In this document: positions 19,150-28,609 of the stretch, one piece after another
How the letters are laid out: every line of letters starts with the position of its first letter
How positions within the stretch are numbered: the stretch's first letter is position 1
Assembly: GCA_002708085.1 (NCBI GenBank)
Contig: PAOU01000007.1
Span: 52,419-97,018, forward strand
Reading direction: 5' to 3'
Source of the DNA: Dehalococcoidia bacterium
GTDB lineage: Bacteria > Chloroflexota > Dehalococcoidia > Lucifugimonadales > Lucifugimonadaceae
DNA length: 44,600 nt
Notes under the pieces: model-generated
What the model was told of the DNA's origin: nothing
The model's input: the letters and a program-made list of their open reading frames with translations, nothing else
Database searches by the model: none
Position numbers and translations under genes: made by a program

Positions 19150-20343
19150 ATGTTTAGAACATTTATTTTTCAGAATTTTATTGATTGGATTGATAGAATT
19201 AGTTTTCTAAGAAAAAGAAAAACTAGGAGAATATCATTCCAATTATTATTTCTTGGTTTTTTAGGTTTAATTATTTGGTATTTTGTTTCTAAGGCTTTAC
19301 AGTTAGATCTTGGTTTTAGTCATCTGAATAGTAGGGCAGGATTTGGTTTAAGCCATACTTTTTTTATAGATTACTCGAGTAATGATAGTAGATGGAAGGC
19401 TTATTTCACTGGTGTAATTAATACTATTAGAATTTGCTCTTTAGGTATCTTACTCACCACAATTTTAGGAACGATTATGGGAGTTGCTAGGCTTTCGTCT
19501 AATTTTTTAATTTCTAGAATTTCAGCATTGTATATAGAAATATTAAGAAATACTCCTTTACTCGTTCAAATAGTATTTTGGCAAATAGTATTTTTAAAAT
19601 TACCTCAAATTTCTAATGCTATAACTACAGGAGGTTATACAGCTATATCTAATAGAGGGATTTTGATTCCTTGGATTGAGGCAAATCCAAAATTTGATAT
19701 ATTTTTTGCAATAGTAGTTATTGCAATTTTAATTTCTATATTTTTAAAAGTATTTTTAAATAGAAGAGAAGAAGAAAAAGGACAAAAATTATATTCTAAT
19801 TTTATACCTTTAATAATGTTTTTTGGTATTTCTTTATTAGGCTTATTGTTTACCGGAATTCCTTTTAATTGGAATATTCCTTCGGTTGCTCAGAATGAGT
19901 TTGGGACTTATATGCAATCAGGGGGATTTGAATTATCACCAGAATTTTTGGCATTGTTATTTGCTTTGGTTTTATATACTGGTACTTTTGTAACTGAAAT
20001 TGTAAGAGGAAGTATTCAATCTCTTCCTAAAGGTCAAACTGAAGCAGCATTAGCATTAGGGTTTTCAAGTTACCAGAGAATTATTTTAGTAATTCTTCCA
20101 CAAGCATTGAGATCTATTATTCCTCCTCTTACTAACCAATATTTGAATTTAACCAAGAATTCTTCTTTAGCTGTTGTAATTGCTTATCCAGATCTTTTTA
20201 TGGTTACAAGAACTATTATTAATAACTCTGGTCATGCTCTTCCAATGTTTTTCGTTGTTCTATTTACCTATTTAAGTCTAAGTTTAATTATTTCTTTGAT
20301 AATGAATCTTTTGAATCGTCAAGTTACTAAGGTGAGGGTTTAA
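19150..20343 (+). CDS. Amino-acid ABC transporter permease (AapQ-like)
   Basis: 'NTPLLVQIVFWQIV', 'VTEIVRGSIQSLPKGQTEAALALGFSSYQRIILVILPQALR'. Track start 19111 lies in the hairpin; ATG at 19150 preferred. Confidence 0.88.
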   Translation: MFRTFIFQNFIDWIDRISFLRKRKTRRISFQLLFLGFLGLIIWYFVSKALQLDLGFSHLNSRAGFGLSHTFFIDYSSNDSRWKAYFTGVINTIRICSLGILLTTILGTIMGVARLSSNFLISRISALYIEILRNTPLLVQIVFWQIVFLKLPQISNAITTGGYTAISNRGILIPWIEANPKFDIFFAIVVIAILISIFLKVFLNRREEEKGQKLYSNFIPLIMFFGISLLGLLFTGIPFNWNIPSVAQNEFGTYMQSGGFELSPEFLALLFALVLYTGTFVTEIVRGSIQSLPKGQTEAALALGFSSYQRIILVILPQALRSIIPPLTNQYLNLTKNSSLAVVIAYPDLFMVTRTIINNSGHALPMFFVVLFTYLSLSLIISLIMNLLNRQVTKVRV

Positions 20344-21524
20344 TGAGATTAATAAATGAAATTACAAGAGATGGTTTTTTTTGGATAAAAGAAAATTTAT
20401 TTCAATCTTATCTAAATTCATTAATGACTTTATTAATTGTTGTTTTTATAGGTTATTTATTCTTAGATTTTTTAGGCTTTTTGATTAATGCAGATTGGAC
20501 TGTAGTAGAAGTAAACAGGAGACTTTTATTATTAGGAAGGTTACCTCTTGGAAATGAGATAAGAGGATGGTTAATTCTTTGGTTTTCTATGATATTAATT
20601 TCATCTTCTATAGGAATATGGGGTTCTCCAAATATAAAAGATTTTCTAATTATTTTTATTATTTCTTTAGTGATTTTCTTTATTTTTGGGACTTTAAATT
20701 CTATTTACCATATTTTAATTACTTATTTAATTTCTTTCTCTCCTTATTTCTTCTCAAAATATTTTCTTAGAAAAAAATATTTTGAATTATCAAAGAGAGT
20801 ATTAATATTTTCTTGGATTTTAATTATTCCAATTTTTATTATAATTCTTTTAATTGGAAATGGTCCTAAACCTAATCTATGGGGCGGGTTTTTACTAAAT
20901 ATTATTTTAGCTTCAGTTGCTATAGTTGCAGGGTTTCCATTGGGATTGATTTTAGGATTGGGAAGAGCAAGTTCATTCCCTGTAATTAAGATAGCTAGTA
21001 CTTTTTATATTGAAGTTATAAGAGGAGCACCTTTAGTTGCTTGGTTATTATTAGCATGGTTTGTTTTACCAACTTTTTTGCCAAATTTATTTGGTTTGAA
21101 TGAAGTAAGTATTGTTGTAAGAGCGATGATTGTATTATCTATATTTGCTAGCGCATATATTGCTGAGGTAATAAGAGGAGGATTACAGTCAATACCAAAA
21201 GGTCAATTGGAAGCAGCCGATGCTTTGGGTTTAAGTACTATAGATTCTACTTTCAATATCATATTGCCTCAAGCAATCAGAGTAGTAATACCGGCTTTAG
21301 TTAGTACATTTATTGCTATGTTTAAAGATACTTCATTAGTGTTTATACTTGCTCTTACTGATTTGTTACAAGTGGGAAGATTAATTCCTGAACAGGAACC
21401 AGAATTTTTTGGTAGGCAATTAGAAGCTTTATTAGTAGTAGCATTTTTGTTTTGGGTTGTTTCAATTTCTTTATCGAATTTAAGCTCTAGACTAGAGAAA
21501 GCTATGGGTATAGGAGTAAGATAA
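20343..21524 (+). CDS. Amino-acid ABC transporter permease (AapM-like)
   Basis: 'YIEVIRGAPLVAWLLLAWFVLP', 'IAEVIRGGLQSIPKGQLEAADALGLSTIDSTFNIILPQAIR'. Confidence 0.88.
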   Translation: MRLINEITRDGFFWIKENLFQSYLNSLMTLLIVVFIGYLFLDFLGFLINADWTVVEVNRRLLLLGRLPLGNEIRGWLILWFSMILISSSIGIWGSPNIKDFLIIFIISLVIFFIFGTLNSIYHILITYLISFSPYFFSKYFLRKKYFELSKRVLIFSWILIIPIFIIILLIGNGPKPNLWGGFLLNIILASVAIVAGFPLGLILGLGRASSFPVIKIASTFYIEVIRGAPLVAWLLLAWFVLPTFLPNLFGLNEVSIVVRAMIVLSIFASAYIAEVIRGGLQSIPKGQLEAADALGLSTIDSTFNIILPQAIRVVIPALVSTFIAMFKDTSLVFILALTDLLQVGRLIPEQEPEFFGRQLEALLVVAFLFWVVSISLSNLSSRLEKAMGIGVR

Positions 21525-21539
21525 TAGAGGAGGTTTAAA

Positions 21540-22280
21540 ATGAAAAATAAAAAAGAAATAATTATTACAGAGAATGTTGAGAAGTCATTTGGGAACTTCC
21601 AGGCTTTAAAAGGAATTACGGCAACAGTGAAAGAAAGTGAAGTTGTTGTAGTTTTTGGTCCTTCTGGTTCAGGTAAATCTACTTATATAAGAACTTTGAA
21701 TAGACTAGAATCTCATGATTCAGGAAGAATAATTATAGATGGTGTTGAACTGAACGATGATGTGAAAAACTTAGAGAAAGTTAGATCAAATGTAGGTATG
21801 GTATTTCAGTCATTTAATTTATTTCCTCATCTATCAATATTAGGGAATATTACTTTAGCTCCTAGAAAAGTTAAGAGAATGAAAAAGAAAGAAGCTGATG
21901 ATCTAGCCATGGGTTTACTTGAAAGAGTAGGTATTCCTGAACAAGCAGAAAAATTCCCAACACAACTATCTGGGGGGCAACAACAAAGAGTAGCTATAGC
22001 ACGAGCATTGGCTATGCAACCAAAAATAATGTTATTTGATGAACCAACTTCAGCATTAGATCCGGAAATGATTAAAGAAGTTTTAGATGTAATGAGGGAA
22101 CTGGCAGATTCAGGTATGACAATGATATGTGTTACCCATGAAATGGGTTTTGCAAGAGAAGTGGCAGATAGATTTCTATTTTTTGATCAAGGTTTATTGA
22201 TAGAAGAGGGTTCTCCTGATCACTTTTTTTCTAATCCTAAAGAAGATAGAACTAAACTTTTCTTGAGTCAGATATTGTAA
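21540..22280 (+). CDS. Amino-acid ABC transporter ATPase (AapP/GlnQ-like)
   Basis: '[18 protein letters not shown]', '[34 protein letters not shown]'; RBS GAGGAGG. Confidence 0.93.
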   Translation: MKNKKEIIITENVEKSFGNFQALKGITATVKESEVVVVFGPSGSGKSTYIRTLNRLESHDSGRIIIDGVELNDDVKNLEKVRSNVGMVFQSFNLFPHLSILGNITLAPRKVKRMKKKEADDLAMGLLERVGIPEQAEKFPTQLSGGQQQRVAIARALAMQPKIMLFDEPTSALDPEMIKEVLDVMRELADSGMTMICVTHEMGFAREVADRFLFFDQGLLIEEGSPDHFFSNPKEDRTKLFLSQIL

Positions 22281-22287
22281 TATTTTC

Positions 22288-22863
22288 ATGAGTCCTTCTG
22301 AATCCTTTGAAAATATTGAAGATTATAAAAAAATAAATAGAGATTTTGAAATTGTTTTAGCAACTAGGGCCAGCAGGTTAGCAGCTAAAATATTGGATTT
22401 ATTTTTTTTTCTAGCAATGATTGTTCTTGGTTTAATGTTAGCTAGTTTTTTTGGTGAAATGAGTTTTAGAGATATGTATTTTTGGTTAATTGAGTTGCAA
22501 ACCAATGAGATTTCCACTTCTAAAAGTATTAATTCATCTCCAGAAGGATTTCAAATTTTATTGATAGTATTATCCTTTTTTTCTGTAATATTTATTCAAG
22601 CTAGGTTGTTGGTAAGAGATGGGCAGACTATAGGAAAAAAAATCATTGGAATAAAGATTATAAATGCATTTAATTTGGGTAAAGTAAAGTTGATTAACAT
22701 TATTTTTATAAGATGGATATTTTTTGAGATTCTGTCTGTTCTTCCTTTTGGAACTATTATTGTTTTAGCAGATGTTGTCTTTATTTTCAGAAAAGACAGA
22801 AGATGTCTTCATGATATGTTATCAGGTACAGTTGTATCTCAAAAAAACGAAAATCTTTCCTGA
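22288..22863 (+). CDS. RDD-family membrane protein
   Basis: 'RASRLAAKILDLFFFLAMIVLG', 'RDGQTIGKKIIGIKII', 'RRCLHDMLSGTVVS'. Confidence 0.75.
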   Translation: MSPSESFENIEDYKKINRDFEIVLATRASRLAAKILDLFFFLAMIVLGLMLASFFGEMSFRDMYFWLIELQTNEISTSKSINSSPEGFQILLIVLSFFSVIFIQARLLVRDGQTIGKKIIGIKIINAFNLGKVKLINIIFIRWIFFEILSVLPFGTIIVLADVVFIFRKDRRCLHDMLSGTVVSQKNENLS

Positions 22864-22867
22864 ATTT

Positions 22868-24184
22868 TTAAGGAGTATTTTCTTCTATTACTTTAGTTAA
22901 TTTAGTCCTTACATCATTGGATTCTAAAGTATCATCAGATTCAAAAACGGGATTTAGTTCCTCTAAATCATTTTCTAAATTAAATAATTTTCCATCATCA
23001 TATAGTTTCCATTTTTCATCTCTTGCAAAAACATATTTAAATTCTCTATTTGATCTTGCATCTCTTCGAGGATTTTTAGGATCATAATAAAAATATAACC
23101 AATCCCTAGGGTTTCCTTTTTGACCAGATAGTTGAGGAAGAAATGATTGTCCATCAATAATGAAATCATTTAAGGGTGTTTTGGTAATATCTAAAATTGT
23201 AGCTAAAATGTCAGTTGAATCTATTAAATCTAAATTGACTCCAGGGTTTATGGTTCCTGGCATAGAGCATATTAGTGGTACATGGGTACCTCTATCATTA
23301 GGTAACCCTTTCCCACCTTGAATTGAGGTAGATCCCATTTCAGAGCTTACTTCAACAGGAGTTCCATTATCTCCAATATAAATTACAAGTGTGTTTTCAC
23401 TTAAATCTAGTTCATCTAGTTTGTGAATTATTCTTCCCACTATCTTGTCATGATACTCTACCATATCCTTATAATATTTAGGGTCATCTTCCCACCCTTC
23501 AACTTCTTCAAATGTTTTTCCTTTTCCTAATGAGATATTTGTTGGAGGATCAAATTCTTCATATTCTGGACTATCTGGGGTGGGCTCAAAAGGTCTATGA
23601 GTTAGAGCCATAGGAAAATATACAAAGAAAGGTTCTTCTTGGTTTCTATCAATGAAGTCTAATATATAATCACAAAAAATATCTTCTCCATATTGGCCTT
23701 TTGTATTATCTAAATAAGATCCATTTTGGTATATAACTGGATCCTTATATCTTGAACCTTTATCTTCTGTATGATGAGCATGCCATACGCAATATTCATC
23801 AAATCCTGCATCTTCAATCTTTTGTCCTTTATTTCTCATTTGAGGTTCTACATCAGGTGGATTGTAAGAATATAATTGCCATTTTCCCGATATTAGAGTT
23901 TTATATCCAGCTTCAGTCATTATATGACCAAAGGTTTTTTCGTCTGGTTTCATTAATCCGAATCCAATATAGTTTCTAGAATTATATTTACCTGTCATAA
24001 GTTGTAATCTAGTAGGTGTACATAAGGGTTGAACATGAGCTTCTGTGAAGTTAATTCCGTCTGTTGCTAATTTATCTAATACTGGTGTTTCATAAGACGT
24101 TCCACCGTTACATCCTAATACTTCATATCCCAAATCATCTGACATTATTAAGATCACATTAGTTTTGTTGTGTTTTTTGCTCAT
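22868..24184 (-). CDS. Type I sulfatase / arylsulfatase-like
   Basis: 'NVILIMSDDLGYEVLGCNGG', active-site signature 'LCTPTRLQLMTGKYNSRNY' (CxPxR), 'IYIGDNGTP'. Confidence 0.9.
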   Translation of the reverse strand: MSKKHNKTNVILIMSDDLGYEVLGCNGGTSYETPVLDKLATDGINFTEAHVQPLCTPTRLQLMTGKYNSRNYIGFGLMKPDEKTFGHIMTEAGYKTLISGKWQLYSYNPPDVEPQMRNKGQKIEDAGFDEYCVWHAHHTEDKGSRYKDPVIYQNGSYLDNTKGQYGEDIFCDYILDFIDRNQEEPFFVYFPMALTHRPFEPTPDSPEYEEFDPPTNISLGKGKTFEEVEGWEDDPKYYKDMVEYHDKIVGRIIHKLDELDLSENTLVIYIGDNGTPVEVSSEMGSTSIQGGKGLPNDRGTHVPLICSMPGTINPGVNLDLIDSTDILATILDITKTPLNDFIIDGQSFLPQLSGQKGNPRDWLYFYYDPKNPRRDARSNREFKYVFARDEKWKLYDDGKLFNLENDLEELNPVFESDDTLESNDVRTKLTKVIEENTP

Positions 24185-24235
24185 TATTCCTCCAGTAATT
24201 TGTATATTTTTAAAATAACATGGTTACTTAATAAT

Positions 24236-25048
24236 TTATATGGTTACTCCTCCATCTACAGCTATAATACCTCCTGTAATCATATTAGAATCTTCAGATG
24301 CAAGAAAAGTAGATAAATTTGCTATATCTTTAGGAGTTTGGAGCCTCCCTAGGGGTATTTGACTTAATCTTTGATTATAATTTTCTGGATTATTAATACT
24401 TGTATTCCAGTCATTTGGACTATAATCAGAATCATTTCTTATGAAATTTGTATCTACATGCCCAGGGCAAACTAAATTACATCTAATTTTGTCTTTCGCA
24501 AAAGCTACTGCTGTACTTTTAGTTAACCCTATCAATCCTGTTTTACTCGCAGTATAAGCTGGGCTAGATGCTGAACCTTTTAGTGAAGCTAATGATCCAA
24601 TATTGATAATTGATCCTTTACCGGATAATTTAAAAAATGGAATTAATTCTTTTATTCCTATAAAAACACTTGTCAGATTTACATTTAAAATTGTGTTCCA
24701 ATTTTCTAAATTTTGATTAATAAATTTCTCTCGAAAATTAGTTCCATAGCAATTAACTAATATTGAGATTTTTCCAAATTCTTCAATTGTTTTAGATGAT
24801 AATTTCTTCCATGATTCTTCATCTGTTGAGTTGAGATGAACATATTTAACCTTATTTTCAGAAGAAAAACTTGAATTTTCTTTAGCTATTAGGTTACCTT
24901 TTTCTTCATTAATATCTGCTATTATTACGTTTGCTCCTTCTCTGACAAATGATTCAACATGAGCACTTCCAATATCTCCTGCACCACCAGTAATTATTGC
25001 TACTTCATTCTTTAATCTGGTCATATTATTATCCGTAAACGAGTTCAA
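24236..25048 (-). CDS. Short-chain dehydrogenase/reductase
   Basis: 'AIITGGAGDIGSAH', 'NIGSLASLKGSASSPAYTASKTGLIGLTKSTA'. ATG at 25024 (MTRL) may be the true start. Confidence 0.9.
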   Translation of the reverse strand: MNSFTDNNMTRLKNEVAIITGGAGDIGSAHVESFVREGANVIIADINEEKGNLIAKENSSFSSENKVKYVHLNSTDEESWKKLSSKTIEEFGKISILVNCYGTNFREKFINQNLENWNTILNVNLTSVFIGIKELIPFFKLSGKGSIINIGSLASLKGSASSPAYTASKTGLIGLTKSTAVAFAKDKIRCNLVCPGHVDTNFIRNDSDYSPNDWNTSINNPENYNQRLSQIPLGRLQTPKDIANLSTFLASEDSNMITGGIIAVDGGVTI

Positions 25049-25068
25049 TTAACAGGTATCCGTTAACG
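25030..25068. promoter_or_regulatory. Two near-identical 12-mers, possible operator pair
   Basis: TATCCGTAAACG (25030-25041) and TATCCGTTAACG (25057-25068), one mismatch, 27 bp apart, upstream of the SDR if it starts at 25024. Confidence 0.35.
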
Positions 25069-25105
25069 TAATTTAACACGTTTAAGTATTTTATTTCTAC
25101 TAAAC

Positions 25106-26581
25106 TCATTTTGCTTTTTCAGTTTTGAATGTGTTTAAGTATTCAACTATATGTGCTTGTTCAATTTCATTAAGCTTTATATAAGCTTGTTTACTATTTT
25201 CTGCTTCTCCTCCATGAACTTTTATAGCCTCAGAGATTAAAGTTGCCCTTCCATGATGTAAAAAAGGAGGCTCACTAGCAAATCCCCATAATTTTTTCGT
25301 GATCCATTGATCAGTAGGAACATTATTTCTTGTTGCTAGTTGTTTGACTTTTTCATTATTCAACAAATCTCCCATTTTATGTCTCTTCAAATCAGAAAAT
25401 AGGGGAATAAGCAATTCATCATTTTCATTTATTTTTAAGTTTGGATAATAATCTTTTAAATCTATATAAATTCCCTTTGTGTCTTCTGCGGATAAATGAT
25501 CTTTAGGGTTAAAAGGTCCAGGGTCTGAAAATAAGGTGTTTTTAAGTGGCAAATAGGGTCTATGACAATCAGAGCATCCAATTTTTGAGAATAATAATTG
25601 TCCATTTTTGGCCGCTTCTTTTTCAATATCGGTCTTTGGTTCTTCCCATTTAGGTATAGGAAGTAATGCTTGAAAAATTGTTAGAGCAGTAATATCTCCC
25701 ATCGTCAATTCATTAATTACACCATCACCATCATGGTCTTTAGAATCTGATAATAAGTCCATAGCCTTATGAATATCTTCTCGATCTTCGAAAGTTTCTG
25801 AAGATTGCATTCCATGATGATGATTCATTGCGTTATTTGTAAAAACTCTTAGGGAAGGAACTACACCTTTTTGAGTAAAAGGTTTAATGATTAAATCTTT
25901 ATCAACCCCTACTATCTCCGATGTGTCTAAAGTACCATTGGGTTTAGCAGTTAAAAATCCAAACGAAATTTCTTTAGTAATCAATTCTATTCTGACTTCT
26001 CTAGATTCATTCAAAGAAATTATTTCAGCGCTTGCTCTTTGAGCTATTAATTCTTTAGACATTTCTCTAGCCAATAGTTCAACTAGTCCAGAACCAAACA
26101 TTCCTAAAGTGTTTCTTTCATTTCCTATCTCTTTTAGAGTGATATCCTTTCCAAGATCTTCAGTTTCAAAGTCTAAGAAGGGAGATTTTTCCGCTGAAGA
26201 AAAAACGTTAGTTACATTACTTCCACCACCACCAATTATAGGCATGTTATGGCAATCAGAGCATGCGCTAGTTTCAGGTCCAGAAATCCGATTAAAATTT
26301 TCTTGGAATAATTTTTTATCTCTTCTAGTTCTATTTCCAGAACTTTGTGGTCTGCCAAATCCATCTAATGAATTAAAATTTGCTGTAAATAATTTTTCTC
26401 CATGTAAAATTAGTTCTTCTATAGTAATTTGACCAGATTCAATATCTTGTTGTTTTAAGTGGGTTTTTATTGAAGGCTCATCTCCAATGAAGATATTTTC
26501 GTTAGTTTCTGTACTACATCCAATACTAATAGTGAATAGACAGAAAAGAACTAATAAATATTTTATCTGTCTAGTCATCAT
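25106..26581 (-). CDS. Di-haem oxidoreductase-family (putative peroxidase/thiol oxidoreductase, DUF1111-like) lipoprotein
   Basis: Two CxxCH motifs ('ACSDCHNMPIIGGGG', 'GCSDCHRPYLPL'); lipobox 'FTISIGC'. Confidence 0.85.
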   Translation of the reverse strand: MMTRQIKYLLVLFCLFTISIGCSTETNENIFIGDEPSIKTHLKQQDIESGQITIEELILHGEKLFTANFNSLDGFGRPQSSGNRTRRDKKLFQENFNRISGPETSACSDCHNMPIIGGGGSNVTNVFSSAEKSPFLDFETEDLGKDITLKEIGNERNTLGMFGSGLVELLAREMSKELIAQRASAEIISLNESREVRIELITKEISFGFLTAKPNGTLDTSEIVGVDKDLIIKPFTQKGVVPSLRVFTNNAMNHHHGMQSSETFEDREDIHKAMDLLSDSKDHDGDGVINELTMGDITALTIFQALLPIPKWEEPKTDIEKEAAKNGQLLFSKIGCSDCHRPYLPLKNTLFSDPGPFNPKDHLSAEDTKGIYIDLKDYYPNLKINENDELLIPLFSDLKRHKMGDLLNNEKVKQLATRNNVPTDQWITKKLWGFASEPPFLHHGRATLISEAIKVHGGEAENSKQAYIKLNEIEQAHIVEYLNTFKTEKAK

Positions 26582-26585
26582 ATAT

Positions 26586-27542
26586 TTAAAAATCTGATAA
26601 TAATTCTAAGGAACTATAGGAAGGGAAATCCAAAAAATATAATGTGAAATGCTGTACTCCAGATTCTACATAATTATTTATTTTTTCTTTACATTCATCT
26701 ATTTGTCCTATTATAAAATTAGATTCAATAATCTCTTTAGACTCCTGTCTAGTGGGTACAACATTACCTGCAGTTTTCAAGAAATACCTAAACCAATCAA
26801 TAATTTCGTCATTAATACCTTTGTCAGTAATTAGTATTCTTGATTCCATTGTTTTTTCAATTCTAGAATAATCAGTTCCTTCGTTTTCACAATGAGATTT
26901 TAATATGGATAACTTTCTAGAATATTCTTTGGCAGTAACTGCAGGAATATTCCAAATATCTGCATATTTAGCTACTAATTTTAATGTTCTTTTTTCACCA
27001 CCTCCACCTATCAATAATGGAGGGTAAGGTTTTTGAGTTAATTTGGGAGTTAATTTTGTGTTAGGTGTAGGAAAATGATTATAATCTGGATGTTTATTGT
27101 CTTTAAAAATATTTAGAATTATTTCTATATATTCTTCAAAAGCATCCATTCTGATTCCTACTTTTTCTATCCAAGGAAACCCATATGCATTTTGTTCTTC
27201 TTTATACCAACCTGCACCAATTCCTAGATCAAATCTTCCTGAACTTAAAAAATCTAGTGTGGAAGTCATTTTTGCTAGTAATGTAGGCTCTCTATGTGAG
27301 TATCCTAGTACAAGTGGTCCCATTCTAATTCTTTCTGTTTGTTGTGCAATTACACTAAGAATTGTCCAAAGTTCATGTTCTCCCTTTTCATGGCCTAAAT
27401 GAAAATGATCTGCACCCCATAAAGATGAATATCCTAATTCTTCAGATTTTTTCGCAAAATTAATAATTTCATTAATATTTATTTCAGATGTTTTTGCACT
27501 TGATCCTGAAAAAATTGGTAAACATACTCCAAATTTAGTCAT
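26586..27542 (-). CDS. LLM-class flavin-dependent oxidoreductase
   Basis: 'KKSEELGYSSLWGADHFH', 'RIRMGPLVLGYSHREPTLLAKMTSTLDFLSSGRFDLGIGAGWYKEE', 'PLLIGGGGEK'. Confidence 0.9.
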   Translation of the reverse strand: MTKFGVCLPIFSGSSAKTSEININEIINFAKKSEELGYSSLWGADHFHLGHEKGEHELWTILSVIAQQTERIRMGPLVLGYSHREPTLLAKMTSTLDFLSSGRFDLGIGAGWYKEEQNAYGFPWIEKVGIRMDAFEEYIEIILNIFKDNKHPDYNHFPTPNTKLTPKLTQKPYPPLLIGGGGEKRTLKLVAKYADIWNIPAVTAKEYSRKLSILKSHCENEGTDYSRIEKTMESRILITDKGINDEIIDWFRYFLKTAGNVVPTRQESKEIIESNFIIGQIDECKEKINNYVESGVQHFTLYFLDFPSYSSLELLSDF

Positions 27543-28557
27543 ACATTCTCCTTAGTTCCGGGATTACTTGTTGGTTAAATATTCTTGCACCATCAAGAGA
27601 AGGAGAATCAAGAAACCAAAACATAAAATTTGTTACTCCTAATTCTATGTACTCTTTTAATTTTGAAATAATTATTGATGGGTTACCTGATACGTTTGAT
27701 TTATTCCAGTTTTCCCAATCTCCAAAATAGTTGTTTTTAGGATTATTTAAATTTATTTCTTTTTTAATTCTTTCAATATCTTCTTCATCTTTTCCAATAA
27801 GGATTTCTAATTCAACAGACTTGTTTAAGGTATTAAAATCTCTGTTATGGTCATTAAAAACCTTTTTTAATTTCTTTTGAGTTTCCTTGTATTCTTGTAT
27901 TCCAACAGGAGTCACATTCCACCAATCTCCATATTTTGCTATTATTTGGAATATTTTTTTGTTCCATTCTCTAACTTGGTTACTTTCAGTTAAACTGCCA
28001 ATCCATATTTGAGGGTGTGGTTTTTGTAATGGTTTTGGATATAAAAGAGGTTCATGAATATTATAATGTGTACCTTGAAAAGAAATAGGTTTTTGAGTCC
28101 ACATTAACTTAATAATTTTTATAGCTTCTTCAAGTTGTTCAATTCTTTCTGAATCTGATAAAAAATCATAACCGTAGGATGTGACTTCATTTTTTGTTCC
28201 TGGGTGTCCTCCATCAATGAAAAAATTAATTCTGCCATTAGTAATAATATCTAGAGTAGAATACATTTTTGCGGTTAATGAAGGGTTTCTTAGAAGATTG
28301 TTGAAATGAATATGGCCCAATCTAAGTCTTTTTGAAATATTTGAGGCCCATGATAAAGTCGTTAATCCTTCAAGTATTGGTGTATCATTGCTCATATTTA
28401 AATGATCTGCAACCCAAATGGAATTGAAATCCATTAAGTCTATTTCCCTTACTAAACTATCCAAGGTATTTGGGTTTAAAGAATTTACCATAGGAGTTCT
28501 AGCCATTCTATCATTCCCGCCAGGGAATATAGGTAAGCAAAATCCAAAATCGATCAT
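27535..28557 (-). CDS. LLM-class flavin-dependent oxidoreductase (second paralogue)
   Basis: 'FNSIWVADHLNM', 'TAKMYSTLDIITNGRINFFIDGGHPGTKNE', 'PHPQIWIGSL'; overlaps the downstream paralogue by 8 bp. Confidence 0.88.
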   Translation of the reverse strand: MIDFGFCLPIFPGGNDRMARTPMVNSLNPNTLDSLVREIDLMDFNSIWVADHLNMSNDTPILEGLTTLSWASNISKRLRLGHIHFNNLLRNPSLTAKMYSTLDIITNGRINFFIDGGHPGTKNEVTSYGYDFLSDSERIEQLEEAIKIIKLMWTQKPISFQGTHYNIHEPLLYPKPLQKPHPQIWIGSLTESNQVREWNKKIFQIIAKYGDWWNVTPVGIQEYKETQKKLKKVFNDHNRDFNTLNKSVELEILIGKDEEDIERIKKEINLNNPKNNYFGDWENWNKSNVSGNPSIIISKLKEYIELGVTNFMFWFLDSPSLDGARIFNQQVIPELRRMYD

Positions 28558-28609
28558 TCTTGTCCTCTTTTAATTTATTATATTTATATAATCTTTATAC
28601 ATTTTTAAA

